NCBI RefSeq assembly: GCF_052857255.1
Contig: NC_135498.1
Location: forward strand, 111,820,723 to 111,884,722
Length of the DNA stretch: 64,000 nt
Direction of reading: 5' to 3'
Source of the DNA: Amblyomma americanum
Taxonomy: Eukaryota; Arthropoda; Arachnida; Ixodida; Ixodidae
This document shows, piece after piece, positions 31,396 to 46,099 of this stretch. A program made the translations under genes and the position numbers. The notes beneath the pieces were generated by a model. It saw only the letters and a program-made list of their open reading frames with translations. It had not been told where the DNA came from and searched no databases. Numbering within the stretch: position 1 is the stretch's first letter; each line of letters opens with the position of its first letter.

Positions 31396-34300
31396 TCAAA
31401 AACAAAGATCGGTTGTGTTCGACGGATGCATATTTCGATCGCCTTCGTTAAGCGATCGCCGACACCTGATGATGAGCGGTTGTGTCGCCTCATTTGCTAT
31501 GAAAAGACAACAAGATTGCCGCTCCTGTGTCACCGTTTCCCAATTGCGATGAATCAATACCAATGGCGTTCCGCTGGTTACCTCAATGCCGCAGGTTCGA
31601 TTCCAGCCGTGACCCTGCGTTCAGAGAGAGTGAAAGTACAAAACCCGCTTTCTACTGAGTTTCAGCTGCTTAGTGAACGCTCAGTGATGTCAAAATTAAC
31701 GCCAACCACTCCAATACACCATGTAATACAGAGTTACTTGCCGATGTAAAAATCAGCGAGTGAGAATTAATAACAATCATTAATAACAATAAATAAATAA
31801 TATTTGTGCGATTGGAAGAAACATTCATTATGTACGAGTATAATAAACTGTTAGCGATGGCGGCGAGAGAGAGAAATATTCATTGAGAAGCGGTGACCAG
31901 ATAATATATTCATTCGCGCATCGCAGTGGTAACCCACAAGGTTCACAGCTGCTCATCGAAATATTATCGCTAATCAATACGGCATTTGCTCGATTGTAGC
32001 ACTCCCTGGATTGGTACGCGCCATCGGATTTCAAGGCCAGAAAAAAAAGAGCAATGACAGGTTGTAACACGCACCAGATTTTCATGACGCGATAAAGAAA
32101 TGAGCAGGGAAGGCCGCCCGACTGCTACTGGCCTCTGTACAGAAGATCGCCTTTTTTTAATGCATTAACTTTACTCAGCTCATTTTTTTTTGCGCCCTCG
32201 TCAGCGTCCGCAGTGCAGAACTTGGCAGCTAGCCAACATGTTTCGCTCCGAAAACAGCGCCGGTGGCGCACCCGGAGAACTTGGCTGAACGCCATGGCGC
32301 AGTGCGCCCTGGACGGCAGCGCCGGCGGCGGTTTTGCGCTCAGTGCAGGGCTGTCCGGCTGCGCCAGTGTGTTTCTTAGAAAGCGTCCGCATTCAAGGTC
32401 GCCTTTTTTTTTTTTTAAACCCGGCGTCATAGTGAACTCGGCGCGTCTTTGAACCGACGTTTGCATTTTGGCTCAGGTCCAGGTCGGTGCCTCGCTGACG
32501 GCATACTTCATATATGCTTGCGAGTCCTCTTGGTATCGATACAACCCTGCTGGGGACACGTCGTTTGACCCCTCGTTGACCTCACGAAAAAAAGGATGTC
32601 TATAGAAACCTACAAGCGGAATCGTTCCCACGCTTTTCACAAGGGGGGGAGATGACCTTCCCTTTGGTTCGCTGCGAGACGCGACCGACGATGGACAAAA
32701 TGACGGCAGGAAGAAGAGAACGGTGCCTTCCTTTAATTAGCCGTGTCTGACCAGAGCCGTCCCGACCGGAGATAGCCCGCCGAGGTTGCACCCACGGCGC
32801 CGTACCTGTGCTTGGATGGACACGTGCAGCTTGGGGCGAAGTACCAGCGAACCTCCGAATCCTTCTCGCCCATTCCCACGGTGCCCCGCGTGCTATGTGC
32901 TGTGACACTCTTGCGATCTCTGCCTCGTGTAGAACTGGCGACCACGTTGTGAAAGGGCGGAGCCTAAGTGTATTTAACAGGCGACCTGAGTGAGAACGAT
33001 CGCTCTGGGCCTGACAACAAGGTCATCTAGTCGTTCGACGCTATGAACTACTAAAATTTGACAGTTTGCTCTTTTCTAAATTACGTCATTAAGTTGCTTC
33101 AATGTTCCAGTAAACCCGTTTGTTTTTCGTTTTCCCAGCTTTCAGGTTCCATCTTGCCTCAGCCCGACGGCTCGGACACGCTACCCGAAGGAGAGCGGGT
33201 TCGAGTGAACCCCTTCGCCACGACAGTATACAATACCGCAGTAGGCAATATCGATAGTATTGATGGGCACGAAGTACCAAAACGACATTTTTTTATGCTG
33301 ACGGCAATAGGGCGCTGCTGTCGTAGTTTCATTTTCGTATTCAGTTCAAAGGTGCTTATCATTAATAGGTCATTTTTTTCGGAGAAAAGGTGCGCTTCAG
33401 AGTCGAGTAAATACGGGAGTTAGATTACAAAGTATGGTAATTTTCCGCGCAACATTTCTGGGATCATCTTCCAGCATAAAACACTGTAAAGAGCGACCGA
33501 CATATTTTTGGTAACTGCATTTTAGACTTGAGAGTGAATTAAGTTGTGCCAACACTACTGGCCCCCTGCCGCGGATGACCGCACTTCGAACACACAAATG
33601 CGACAAATGGCACAAATAGATACTTCACCCCGCAGTTAGGTAGCTCTGCCACTTTTTTATTACTGCAGTATATATTCTTGAGAGTATATGATTTACAGAA
33701 ACATAGCGAATTAAGCATTTTTATTTCTCCACATCATAGCAGAAAGAGCCGCTTTGTTGCATTGCGCAGCGAAAAACACAGTATAATTTTCGGCCACCTG
33801 ACGCTCTTTAACTTGCACAGATGTCGCAATGGCCGCTCTTTTTCTCATTTAGACTTCGACAAAACTAACGTTACCTTCGCGGGCTTGTCATCGACCTCCT
33901 CAGTTCGTGCTTGGTGGCAGAACCCTAATAGCACTCAGCCGTCATAATAGGTAACATGTGCGAACTGTAGACTGCTGAAAAACAAATTATTTTGCTCAGA
34001 AATGCCGACTGTGCATTTTTGCTGAACATGCGACGGCACATGCCAACAGTCGACTGGACATGCGTGTTTGCTCACAACTGTGAATGGACTGCATATTTAG
34101 AGATGGAATAAGGTGTTCCCCTATATTCTTGGAGCTCTCTCAGCTTTCTCTATGCAAATTGGTCTGTCATCGGTGAAGAGATAATGAAGCAGTAGGGATC
34201 TTTCACGGCTTGGCGGGGTGGGATGAGGAGGTGAGGACCTTCTTTTAGTGGTGATAACCGCTGACCTATCGATTCGAAACATGGGCTGTTTCAGAGGCCA

Positions 34301-36595
34301 CCGTGTGAGCACCCTTCCAGTTCAGAGCATTGCAACCTTTTAGAGTATGAACATATGAACTGTAACAAGCACGCACGAACGCGAAGAATCTGCAAAGCAT
34401 TTGGAAGTTAACTTTTCGCTGCAAATCTTTTTTCCACCGAGGCGCGTCCCCCTTGGGAAAGAAACCTTGTTGGCCCCTGTGTCTTTTATCATGCGGCTCT
34501 TGACAGACGCTGATCCGTACTACTGATTCAAAAAGGTTACACAGTGGTGGCGAGCGCTCTTTCTTTTTTGTGTCAGCCGAGAAAAAAATGCAGCGTACTT
34601 TACTGTACATGTTCATACAGATTGCATACCGAAGAACGTCCCCTCCTCCCCCCCCCCCCCCCCCAAAAAAAAAAACAGTATTACAGAGCAAAAGAAAGCA
34701 ACGATTAATGCTATGAAACCGCCGCACGGCGGATCTTCGCTGATGAAATACACCTCATTGGACATACCAACGCTGCTGCCATTGCATACAGTGTATGTTG
34801 AAGAACCGAACAAGGTTTGTAATGTGGCGCCGACGGCAGTGACCATCCAGTGTTCGTTTTAGGCGAGAATCCCTATCACACGCACGTGACCATCTTCTTA
34901 GTTTAAAGGGATACAAGCACAAAGGTTGTGGGTGTCCGTTTATTTGCCCTTAAATAGGCCAACGGGCCATATATCTATGACGGTAAGCTGAAGACACCAG
35001 TGCACAGCGTTACTAATCAATAAGAAGCAATTTTGTGGAGGGAGTTTCGGTCTCTGTCGCGCTAGCGCTCATGGTCGACCGGCCGACCTAGGCTACCACA
35101 TTCCTGATGAAATTGGCGCCGCCGCCAAACACTGGTTGTTCGTGTGAACAACCACTGGGATCGGTGACGTCACAATAATTGGGGAAGTGCACGCTGACGT
35201 TATTTCACACGCCTGAAATACCGTGCAGCTCCTAGGACAAAAATCAAAATCATATTATATTACGTTCCACTGAAAGCCTGCGACGGCAACCTCCTAGAGG
35301 GCATCTCCATACGCCCATGAAAGAAATCGTAATGTGTGCGTTCGAAATTTTGTGTCTTTATCAGTTTAAGGTCAGGTAACGGGTCGGAATGTGATTATTT
35401 AACTCTTTTTTGGTAGCACTGTGAGACTAGTGCACCGTTTATCATCTTGGCGGGTAGTTTTTTTTTCAGTTAAAAATTTGCAGTGAAAAAATCTTTAATG
35501 CTACATCAAGTGCAGTAATGAAATTATACTCTATAGGGGCTTTACCTAAGATATTTATTTTAGTTTGCTTCTAATAATGAAAACATTTTGTGCTTTGTCA
35601 GAAGCGCACACTTAATGATGACAGCTCATAGGTACGACTTCGCTCCAACAACTATTCGATTGTCGACGCCGTTCGCCTGCAAATTACATTGTTTCAAGTC
35701 TCACCTGCCAGCGCCAAGGTGTCTAATTCTTCAGTGCCCTGCCACGGCAATGACAACGTTTTTCGAGAGAAATCCCACCTTCTCGCACGTTGAATGGACT
35801 CAGTGCTCCAGGTGGAGAGCTTCGCGCGTCAGTAGCAGTGTCATCTGAAGCAGAATAGGCAGGCCTGACTTCATACACACCTGCTGCGGCGCACGCTGCT
35901 GCAGCCGAGGTCTTTCGGCATTTATAAAAACAAGACAGCAAAGGCGTGACTGGCTTTAATCTTGTTCCTGTTCTCCCTGTACGCGTATGCAGCACAGAAA
36001 GGAAACTTCTGCAGTCGGCTGGACACGCCTGGCTGAAAGCAGGAAAGAAACGGAGGAGTCTGCTCAATGAAAGCCTCAGTGACGTCTGCGACAAGCAGAG
36101 ACGGCGGATTTGATGTGCAATCGCGCAGCTGTTACAACGCCCACCATGTGGATAAATCTCCTTAATTAACAGCCACTCATTTTACGGGCCGCTGGCACTG
36201 AATAATAATGAGTGCTTTTAATTAAGTTTTTCCGCTTTGTTACTTTATGTCCGTTTTTTTTATTTTGGCAGAGTTATAGTCAAGCGCTTCGTATCTTTCA
36301 TATTTCCGGTGTCAGATAAAAAGTTGCAACTATAAAAGTAAGGGTTCACTAGCATACCAGCTTTTTGCAGCGGCGATTATTAACGGATATGGCGTCAAAC
36401 AGCTAGCCGTTTAATTTTACTCGTGCGGGTACTGTTTGCCAGGAATTATAACGCTGAGCTGGTTTTAAGATTTCCGATTCATTTTTAACGCAACATATTC
36501 GCCCATTGCTGATATTTCAGCACTGTGAAGTGCGAGTTGGGAGCTAATAAGCCTCTTCTCCAGAATAACGGCTTGAGGGGCGAGTTGGTGCGTGA
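31396..36595. other. 5.2 kb without a recognised gene
   Basis: Short frames only. A possible worn SINE head (AGGTTCGATTCCAGCC) lies near 31593, and a mixed poly-C/poly-A run at about 34642-34676. No domain is recognised. Confidence 0.4.
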
Positions 36596-37694
36596 TGAAA
36601 TGAACGGCGGCTTAAACAAGGACACTAACAAGAAAGAAAGAGACGCCACATGCGCACTCTACCAACTGTTTATGGCGCGGAAAGGTGGCATATTTAAACG
36701 TTCAGCTTGGACATGTGACATCGAATTATCGCTCCGAACCCAACACGTGGAAAAAAGTCATCAACATCAGGAAAACGAACAATAAAATTTAACCCCTGCT
36801 TAAAAAGCAACAGATTCTGATGAAAGGAATTAAAAACTAAAAGTAGGTGGCACTCTTTTAGCATAAACAGTGTCACACGATCGTAGCAATAGCAGAGTCA
36901 TACATGAGAAGCAAAAGCAGTCAGACAGTAAAAAACCAATAACAAATAACAATCGTAGCTAGCAAAAGCAGAGTCCAACAAAGGAAGCAAAAGCACTCAG
37001 AAACTGAAAAAACAACAGAAACTAAAAAGATAAACAAGATAAACTCGATAAAAAGATAAACAGACGGCTGCTAGAAAAGGAGAGCTGAATAGTCGCACTG
37101 AGCATGATTCATTTCTATCGACTCTTGCGTTAGCGACTCTTCGATATCCCTCCGTAGAAATGAAGTTTCATTTCTTGATGGTTTTTTGTGACATCATGCT
37201 CAGTGGGACTTTTCAGCTCTCCTTTTCTAGCGGCCGTCTGTTTATCTTTTTATTGGGTTTATCTTTTTTGCTGTTTGTTATTTTTTCGGTTTCTGAATGC
37301 TTTTGCTTCCTTTGTTTGACTCTGCTTTTGCTACGATTGTTATTTCTGAATGGTTTTTACTGTCTGACTGCTTTTGCTTCTTATGTATGACTCTGCTATT
37401 GCTACGATCGTGTGACACTACTTTTGCTAAGAGATTGCCCCCTCCTTTTAGTTTTTCGATTCCTTTTATCAGAATCTGTCACTTTTTTATGCAGGGGTTA
37501 AATTTTATTGTTCGTTTTCCTGATGTTGATGATTTTTTTCCACGTGTTGGGTTCGGAGGGATAATTCGATGTCACATGCTTGAGCTGAACGTTTAAATAT
37601 GCCACCTTTCCGCGCAATAAACAGTTGGTAGTGTGCGCATGTGGTGTCTCTTTCTTTCTTGTTAGTGTCCTTGTTTGCGTCGCCGTTCATTTCA
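36596..37694. mobile_element. 1.1-kb foldback element
   Basis: Two inverted arms of about 510 bp (about 36596-37105 and 37190-37694), roughly 90% alike, around a loop of about 85 bp that itself can form a small hairpin. Outer ends are tgaaatgaacggcg. Each arm contains two tandem units of about 70 bp rich in caaaagcag. It has no long frame and no clear target duplication. Probably a non-autonomous foldback transposon, of unknown family. Confidence 0.75.
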
Positions 37695-39212
37695 GCCTCT
37701 TTGTCGGTGCTTGAGGGCTTAATTTATCTGTGATTGTCTTGAACTGCAACTTCGTCGTGAACCTGTAATATTCTTTTCAGCGTTCCCCAGCATACATCAA
37801 TCGTCTGCTGCCTTTGCAAGAAGCTGAAATAAGAAAGGCGATAAGAAGTGTTCTTGCATAGAGAAAATACCCCTTTCGAAGTTCTATATCGCACATTCCA
37901 GACATTCTTCCAATGCTAGTCTTTGTGTGCTGAATTGTGGAATGCACAGATCTGTGTATTAATGTTCGTGCTTTGGGAAACTCGTCTCTTTGCTTGTGTT
38001 TCAACATTTATTCAATTTTAGATGCACACACTCGCTAGCACCAAGAATTTAATCAAAGATGAATAGTTGGTAACACTCCAAGCTTGCCAGATATAAACTG
38101 CCCGCTAACGACGCAGCAGCGCCTTTACATTCGCACCTCAAGGTATGATGCAGCGCAGATGTTTATAGGGGAGGCAAAGGTGTTGTGAATATCAGCGGAT
38201 ATTATTTCGCACTGCGCCTTCGGCCGAGAGGTGAATATATGTGTAGACCCACTGAACGCACTCGCTTGCTGCTGAAGAGCCGTGGTCTTGGATGGCTTCC
38301 ACTAAGGAGCCTGCCTATCTTTCCTTGCAATGTGACCGCTACACTCTCTATATTTCCGTATTCTCGAGTTCTACCCTCAGAAATATGGACGGCGGTGCAC
38401 TTTTGCCAGCACAAACTCACCCCTATACCAAGAGCAGCGCGACCACGTATGCGTGGCGGAACACGCGTCTACTTTCTCATCACGTGCAAGTGGGCCGAAT
38501 GCTCTGTGTCAGCCAGAAATTTCAAACGAAGATGGACCGGCGCGGGTCCCGTTTGTGCCTTGCGAAGTTCCACACGTGTTCAAAAAGAATAAAAAAATAT
38601 AGGTCTCAAATTTTTAGTTTCCTTCCGCAACGTTGAGGACAACACGCCTTTGATCTCGCCTTCAGTGCTACTACAGGAATATATCTCCAGAAAATTCATG
38701 CGCACGTGTTTGCGCTATTTCTGAGAAGATACAGTGCACGGCACCTTCTTGTGCTTAAAGCAAAACTGTGCCAAACAGCTTTCTCAAAAGGCAGAAGAAA
38801 TGAAAACAAAACAAGACCTAAACGCACCTCTATAACAAAGTGACAAGTAAGTAAGCAGCTGCCCTTTTTTTCGAAACTTGGCCGCGGCAGAGGGCATCAT
38901 GATTTGAGCGGCTGTAGAGCCGGGACATGTTGTTGTTGGCACGCTATCACCTTGCCCTTGGCATGATCCACCCATGCGGAAAGGTTCGCGACAGACGCGC
39001 AGCCGAGCACTATGTCTCAATTTAGCGCTGTGAGTATGAAAAATTAGGGCGCAAGGAGGGTTGGCAAAGCTACGCGCGACCACAAAACGCGCTCACTGCG
39101 AACCCTTGTGCTATGCTTTGCTAGGCTTTAATGTACCAGAATTAGTCGTTATCTAGTGTTCTGTATTCTAGCAGATAAAGGAATGTTTAACATTCCAGCA
39201 TCGCTTGGTCAA
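37695..39212. other. Nothing recognised
   Basis: Short frames up to 135 codons on both strands, without domains. Confidence 0.4.
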
Positions 39213-39935
39213 ATATTCACCCAAGCGCAGCCGTACAGCTACAAAGGAAAGCTATACAGTTTTCTCAGAAACTTCGCAGTCCAAGAAAAATTCGTCCTGG
39301 TCCTGGGAGCACCTATTCATCGGAGCACTAGCTCTACCAACTGAGCTAACGGGGACGACAAGCTTTTGGTAGGGCGAGATTGATTTGATCGATAACTCAA
39401 AGGGAGAACAGTGTTGGTCAAATCCAACACAAATACCGCAAGGTGGAGTGAATTTGTAATAAGGGAGTAATTACTCATTGGCATCCACCCAAGCGCTGCC
39501 ATACGGCTGCAAAAGAAAGATACAGCTTTCTTAAAAACTTCGTACTTAAAGAAAAATTCGCCTTCGCTCCGGGTTTTAACCCGGGATCACCGCTTCACCA
39601 CAACACGGTGTATGGGTGGATGCCAATGAATCATTACTCCCTTATTACAAATTTACTCCACCTTGGGGTATTTGTGTTGTATTTGACCAACGGTGTTCCC
39701 ACTGCGAGGTATAGATCAATTCTTTCTCGCCCTACCACAACATTGCCCATCCCGGTTAGCTCAGTTGGCAGAGCGACTGCTCCGGTGAAGCGGTGGTCCT
39801 GGGTTCGAACCCCGAACCAGGACGAATTTTTCTTCAACTACGAACTCTCTGAGAAAGCTGTACAGCTTTCCTTTGCAGCCGTATGGCTGCGCTTGGGTGG
39901 ATGCCAATGAGTAATTATTCCCTTATTCCAGCATC
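39213..39935. repeat. Inverted array of a second tRNA-derived SINE
   Basis: Two units on the minus strand (39605 to 39213) face two units on the plus strand (39606 to 39935). Each unit has a head with TTAGCTCAGTTGG and a body that ends in GGGTGGATGCCAATGA followed by TTACTCCCTTATTACAAATT. The arrangement forms an imperfect palindrome centred near 39605. Confidence 0.75.
39751..39824 (+). repeat. tRNA-like SINE head (GGT anticodon position)
   Basis: Can be drawn as a cloverleaf with one acceptor mismatch. A box TAGCTCAGTTGGCAGAG and B box GGTTCGAACCC are intact. The anticodon loop would present GGT, but position 33 is C instead of the invariant T, and SINE body follows without a terminator. 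It is therefore a SINE head, not a tRNA gene. Confidence 0.7.
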
Positions 39936-40805
39936 ACTTGTGACATGGTCTGGTTCACTATATCCTTGCAGATACTTTAGGCCGTTCGTTCAGTTGCCTT
40001 ATCTACGCCCGCGGATCATCCAGACAGGTAGCATCAATGGTGTAAGACAGAAATTGCTAACGCTTTTTTGCGCGTTTGCCAGTTAGAGATTCAAAACAAC
40101 ACCTCAGTGCAATGTTTGTTCTGAGCAAAAATGCATTGTGCGGTGCTTTTTAAATATGTTGTTCGTTGGTTTGCCCCACAAGACAAATAAATTGCAGACA
40201 AAATTTGATTCCGAAATGATAGCTTTTTTTCGCATCGCTGAGTTCAACTTAATGATGGCAGTGCCGAAAAGGACTCCGTGATCATGATTTGGAGCTGAAA
40301 GGCGGAGTAACTTAGCCCCTGAGATCCGCGTAAAAATAATGACATCATTGACATTTCATAGTAAATACGGCACAAGGCGGTAATACCTATGCTTCATTTC
40401 TGGGCATCTTCTGGCTTATAAAGGCTCCTTTTTGGTGACGGTACCCCATTTATCATTAGACCGCGGTAACGTATATCAATAAAGGCCAACTTCGATTTCT
40501 TCTGAGAGCCCACTTGAGCATCATTGTTTACGGTTCTAGCACTCAGATCCATGGTTAATGATAACAGCAATGTGAGCTTTCTTAACGATCATTATACTTA
40601 GAGTACCAAATTAAAGGGTAGCTAAAAATTCCAGACCATCTAGACCCAGACGCTTCCTGCAATATGCGTTACCGTAGATGCTTTGCCGGTCGCTAAATTT
40701 AGGGCGTGGAATTTAAATTATTTCCAGTTTTATACCCGTGAGCTCATCGTTATTTAATATCTATATCTGTTGTGAAAATAAAAGTGGTGTGACCTATGGG
40801 AGGTC
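39936..40805. other. Nothing recognised
   Basis: AT-rich sequence without domains. Confidence 0.4.
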
Positions 40806-41107
40806 AATAATAATAATAATTGGTTTTTTGTGGAAAGGAAATGGCGCAGTATCTGTCTCATATATCGTTGGACACCTGAACCGCGCCGTAAGGGCAGGGA
40901 TAAAGGAGGGAGTGAAAGAAGAAAGGAAAAAGAGGTGCCGTAGTGGAGGGCTCCGGAATAATTTCGACCACCTGGGGATCTTTAACGTGCACTGACATCG
41001 CACAGCACACGGGCGCCTTAGCGTTTTTCCTCCATAAAAACGCAGCCGCCGCGGTCGGGTTCGAACCCGGGAACTCCGGATCAGTAGTCGAGCGCCCTAA
41101 CTACTGT
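40806..41107 (-). mobile_element. SINE, long-bodied type, nearly complete
   Basis: Minus-strand copy with an (AAT)n tail at its left end, the conserved body and most of the head at the right (GGTTCGAACCCGACC on the minus strand). It lacks the first bases of the head. The short word gtcaat flanks both ends. Confidence 0.85.
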
Positions 41108-42099
41108 CAATCAAAAAATTTTCGGGATAATGGTGCACAGTCTAGCAGCAGAAGATTAAGGTTCACCAAGACTAAACTTCCAAACACCCAAGGATTCTAA
41201 AGGACTTAGGAAAACTCATTGTATTCATTTAATCGAAGCAAGCCAAAAGAACGACACACACTGAAAGTGATGAAATTAACTTCAGCCGTGCAGGAACGAA
41301 ATCCTGGTGGCAAGACGTAGCCAATTTGTCAAGGGTTCATGACACCGCTTTAATAAGTGCCAGCGCTTATCGACCTGCGTGATTTAAAACTGTGCTTACT
41401 GACAATATCTAGCGCGTGTCAACTCCTGGTTGACAGCTTCGAGAAAGTACCCGCGAAATTTTTCGACATGACGATCCCTTACTGATCGGAAAGTATTGAA
41501 AGGGTCGGGAGGTCATGTCTGAATTGGTTTTGTGACCATGAAACATTTGCCTGGATTTAAGAAATGGCTTCCTCCGAACTTGATCTGACTTTCAACAACA
41601 GTTGCTATTACAATAAACAAGCGGTGCTAAGTCGATGTAATCATTGGAACTGCTTCGCAAGGCTGGACTGTCTCACTGACAGCTTTCTACTGTCTTTTTT
41701 TTATCCTGAGGCCAACGCGACACTGGCTTAGAATATTTTGTATGTTGCAAATTTTCAGCAGTGACTCCTATGACTAAGAAGTTTCAAGATACAGTGCTGA
41801 ACACATATGGGGACAATTATTTTCTTTAGGCCCCAAATTTTTATGGCCGTCTGCCGCACTGAATAGATGCAGCGAGCGTGTAGAGCTTGAGCGCTTGAAG
41901 ACAGCCGGAAAGAATCCACGCTTAATGTAACTGAAAAGACATTGTTATTTGAAACATCGTATCATTTTTGGGCAGACAGTGCGTACTTTCGGAGTACAGT
42001 GATCACTTAAAGAGCTTTCTTTAATTGCGAATGTAGTAGGCGCACGGTAAATAAGGCTGCTTTTCACTCGGTTATTTAGTTTCATGCAGTACAGGCTTT
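41108..42099. other. Nothing recognised
   Basis: About 1 kb with no domain or repeat family identified. Confidence 0.4.
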
Positions 42100-42325
42100 T
42101 GAGCCGTTACGGTGGCTTAGCGGTTGTGCTGCTGACCCGAATGACACGGGTTTGATCCCCGCCGCGATGGTCGCATTTCGATGGAGTTTAAATTCTAGAG
42201 TACCGTGTACTGTGCGATGTCAGTGCACGTTAACCAGCCCCAGCTGATCAAAATTTCCGGCGCCCTTCACTATTGCGTCCCTCACAGCCTGAGCCGCCTT
42301 GGGACGTTAACCTTATAACCTTATT
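42100..42325 (+). mobile_element. Worn Ruka-type SINE
   Basis: Recognisable head (GGTGGCTTAGCGGTTGTG, then GGGTTTGATCCCCG) and TGCGATGTCAGTGCACGTTAA body, with more substitutions than the other copies. Confidence 0.8.
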
Positions 42326-44417
42326 AACGACGAACGCACTGCAGGCTTTATTCATTGCAGGTGCTCTCGCGAACCAGCTTGAAACCCATGGAAGGGTCAC
42401 CAGATACTGATCTGGGAATTCTTTTCGGCCTCCATAATAATACCTCTATGAGGTAGTTATTACTTGAGCTCTCCAGAGATCAACTATTTGAGGTACAAAC
42501 TAATTGCATGTTCGACGTGCTTAAAGTGGCTGGCAGGATAATTCCTGCTGTCGTTTCGGCTCCACAAATGCCGACCGCATAGGTAGCCTGTCCGCAGGCC
42601 AGGGTATTTGTTGGCGCTGTTGCTTTGAGCTTCAATTTTGCTTCTGGACTTTGTCCTTTTTTTAAGCGCTTTTTATGCTATGCAAGCTCCAGCAATTGTG
42701 TTTTGTCAAATGTTACCCACAACATTCTTACAAAAACGATCAAAATAGCCATGCGGAATCTCAGGCCAGCAGCAACAAAGCTGACTAGGCCGCTTACTTT
42801 TGGCATTAAAAAGTTTCCCGCTATTCGCAACCGCTCATGATTTGCTAATCCCCTCCAACCTCCTCTCAAGACAGAACGAAACCTGAGGGCATTGTCAAGC
42901 CGAAACTCTTATAAGCATAGACTCTTTTCAAGCCCTAAATAGCAATTTCTATTTTACGATCTGTGTACAAACATATCGTCGGCAAGCAGCGTCGCGCTAG
43001 CCGTGCCCACCAGATGCGATTTCGGCTGGAACAGCGTTAAGAGGTTCTTTGCGTTACCGAATTCAGTGCTATTCCTTCGACACAGGTACGTAACGCTGAC
43101 AGGTTACCGTTTGATTGACGCGGACCCAAATTGATCGCCCTTCTTCAAGCGGCATCGGCCGATTATCTCCGCTGCTTTCTCAACTCGTTGTCCAGCAACT
43201 CGATCATTTCGGTGAGAATTTAGAAAATCGATTCTGAAGGTACAATATCTCCTAGACACTCGTAAGTTGGGCTCCGATGGAGAATGAAGAGCATAATGTA
43301 TGTCTTGAATTTCTGAACGCTGCCATTAGAGCGAAAGTCTATCTCCCGGCCCTCAGACGGGGATCGACTTACGCGCAGATACAAAGACTGGGAATTGGCC
43401 GGGTTGCATTACTTCTGATAATGGTTTCAGCTGGGTTTGATTTTCCTTACCCCTAAGATTATTTAACAGTTTTACATCAATTAGAAACGTGGAATAAAAT
43501 CTCAGTCAGTCACAGGGTCGCCGAAGCAATGTCACGCCCTGGTTGCAACTGACGCGGTTCCATTGGATGCAATTCCCTGCTTCGTCCCATCCCCAGTCGG
43601 CAGGAATGCCGCCAAACGCAAAAAATGTCTGGTGGCACTGCTGTGAAGTTCCGATGTCCAGAGCAACTGCTCTTATGGCTCAGTGACAAATGGAGTGCAC
43701 AAGGGATAAGTTAGGAAGATTACGTTGAGGGACACGATATCACTGTCCCTCAAAGCGGCGGGAGATGCTGGTGTCTTTCCTAAGCGACGATGTCATTCGC
43801 CGGGCCACTAAGCCATGCTGGTAATAAAACACTCCATAACGTTATGATTGTTGTCCTTTTTCTTTATTTTCGTTGTCGTCGGACGAGGCTTACCACGGAC
43901 GTCGCCAAAAGGAATCACGGCCGTCTTCAGTCAGCCACTTGCTCACGAAAGCATTCCAGTGGGTCTGCTGGCCCCAATCAATAAATCGGCACCCGGCGTT
44001 TTGCGAGCATCGTTTGCCCTGGGAGCGCTTGAAAATAGTTATTTTCGACTCCCGCACTGCCATCCATATGCAGAGCTCTTTTTTTACCGCCCTCATTCGT
44101 ACCTGCTGTAAGGAGAGCCCGATTATTTTCTGAAAGCCGACGTCGGGCTCTTAACAGCTCTGAGGGACGTTTCAAATATTCATCCTCTCAGCATACAGGA
44201 TGAATGCGTATTGAAAGGGAGCAAATGCTCACGCCCTCCGACGCACAGCCCGAGATGACAACTGAAATGGCGACAGCTGTCCTAAATAAGAATCAAGAAA
44301 CCTTCCCATTTTTTTTAAGTGTCGCGTGATTTCGTGGTTATCGTTGCTCGGCTTTATTCTGCTGTCTTCGTTTTCGAAAGGGCTGATCACGAGAAGCCAG
44401 AGGTCCTGGGCCCATTA

Positions 44418-44419
<2 letters not shown>
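42326..44419. other. Nothing recognised
   Basis: About 2.1 kb. Overlapping short frames at 43790-44175 show no domain. Confidence 0.4.

Positions 44420-44510
<91 letters not shown>
44420..44510. repeat. (TA)n microsatellite
   Basis: About 90 bp of TA repeats on the left of the small foldback element. Confidence 0.95.
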
Positions 44511-44513
<3 letters not shown>

Positions 44514-44523
44514 TGAAAAGGTA

Positions 44524-45480
<957 letters not shown>

Positions 45481-45499
45481 CCCCGCCCCTTCTTTCGTC

Positions 45500-45790
45500 A
45501 TTGGGCCTACAAAACTCCAATCCACTGCCATACCAGGGACCTTGTTTCTAGACACAGGACATTGACGGGAAGCTTTAAGACGCTGGCGCATGACGGTCCC
45601 AGGAAGGAGTCGCCATCTTCTTTCGATAGTGCGTCGACGGGGACTCGTGACAGGGAGTCTGCTCCGGAATCCTTGCCCCCGGACTTGTATACCACGGTGA
45701 TAGCGAACTGCTAGAATCGCAAGCTTCCTCGAGCAGGAGAATGCAGTGTGGTTCGTTATGCAATCCCAGCCTTCCAAACATCTCGAAGGC
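45500..45790 (-). pseudogene. Gypsy relic: end of RNase H
   Basis: The minus strand reads MVYKSGGKDSGADSLSRVPVDA, matching the RNase H to integrase linker VYKSGRKHTDADCLSRAPVDA of the element at 192-6128, with upstream fragments in another frame. Heavily decayed. Confidence 0.6.
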
Positions 45791-46099
45791 TCGAGGAGCA
45801 CTCATCATTACCCCTCCAAATGTTAGGACTTTCTCTAATGCTACAAAAGCTCTACTAAGCGGCTTAGTAGCAATCCACCCTAGGTTTTATACTTTTAACA
45901 AAAGCTATACATCATGCAAAGCACAAGACATGAGACGCCATATTACCTTACGTCGTTTTTGCCAACAGCCTGAGACAAACCGGTCGATTCTATCCCAGGC
46001 CTTATATGGCACTAAGGTAACTACAACCGTCCGCACCACGCTTCCACTTATGAAGAGAACCTCCACGTCACCGCCTATCTTCACCGCTCAGATTAAGCC

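Noticed and set aside
32125..32466. Minus-strand 113-codon frame as a gene
   Set aside because: No domain, overlaps opposite-strand frames of similar size, and contains a poly-T tract.
39751..39824. Possible tRNA-Thr (GGT) gene
   Set aside because: C at position 33, an acceptor mismatch, SINE body downstream and sister copies with other loops mark it as a SINE head.
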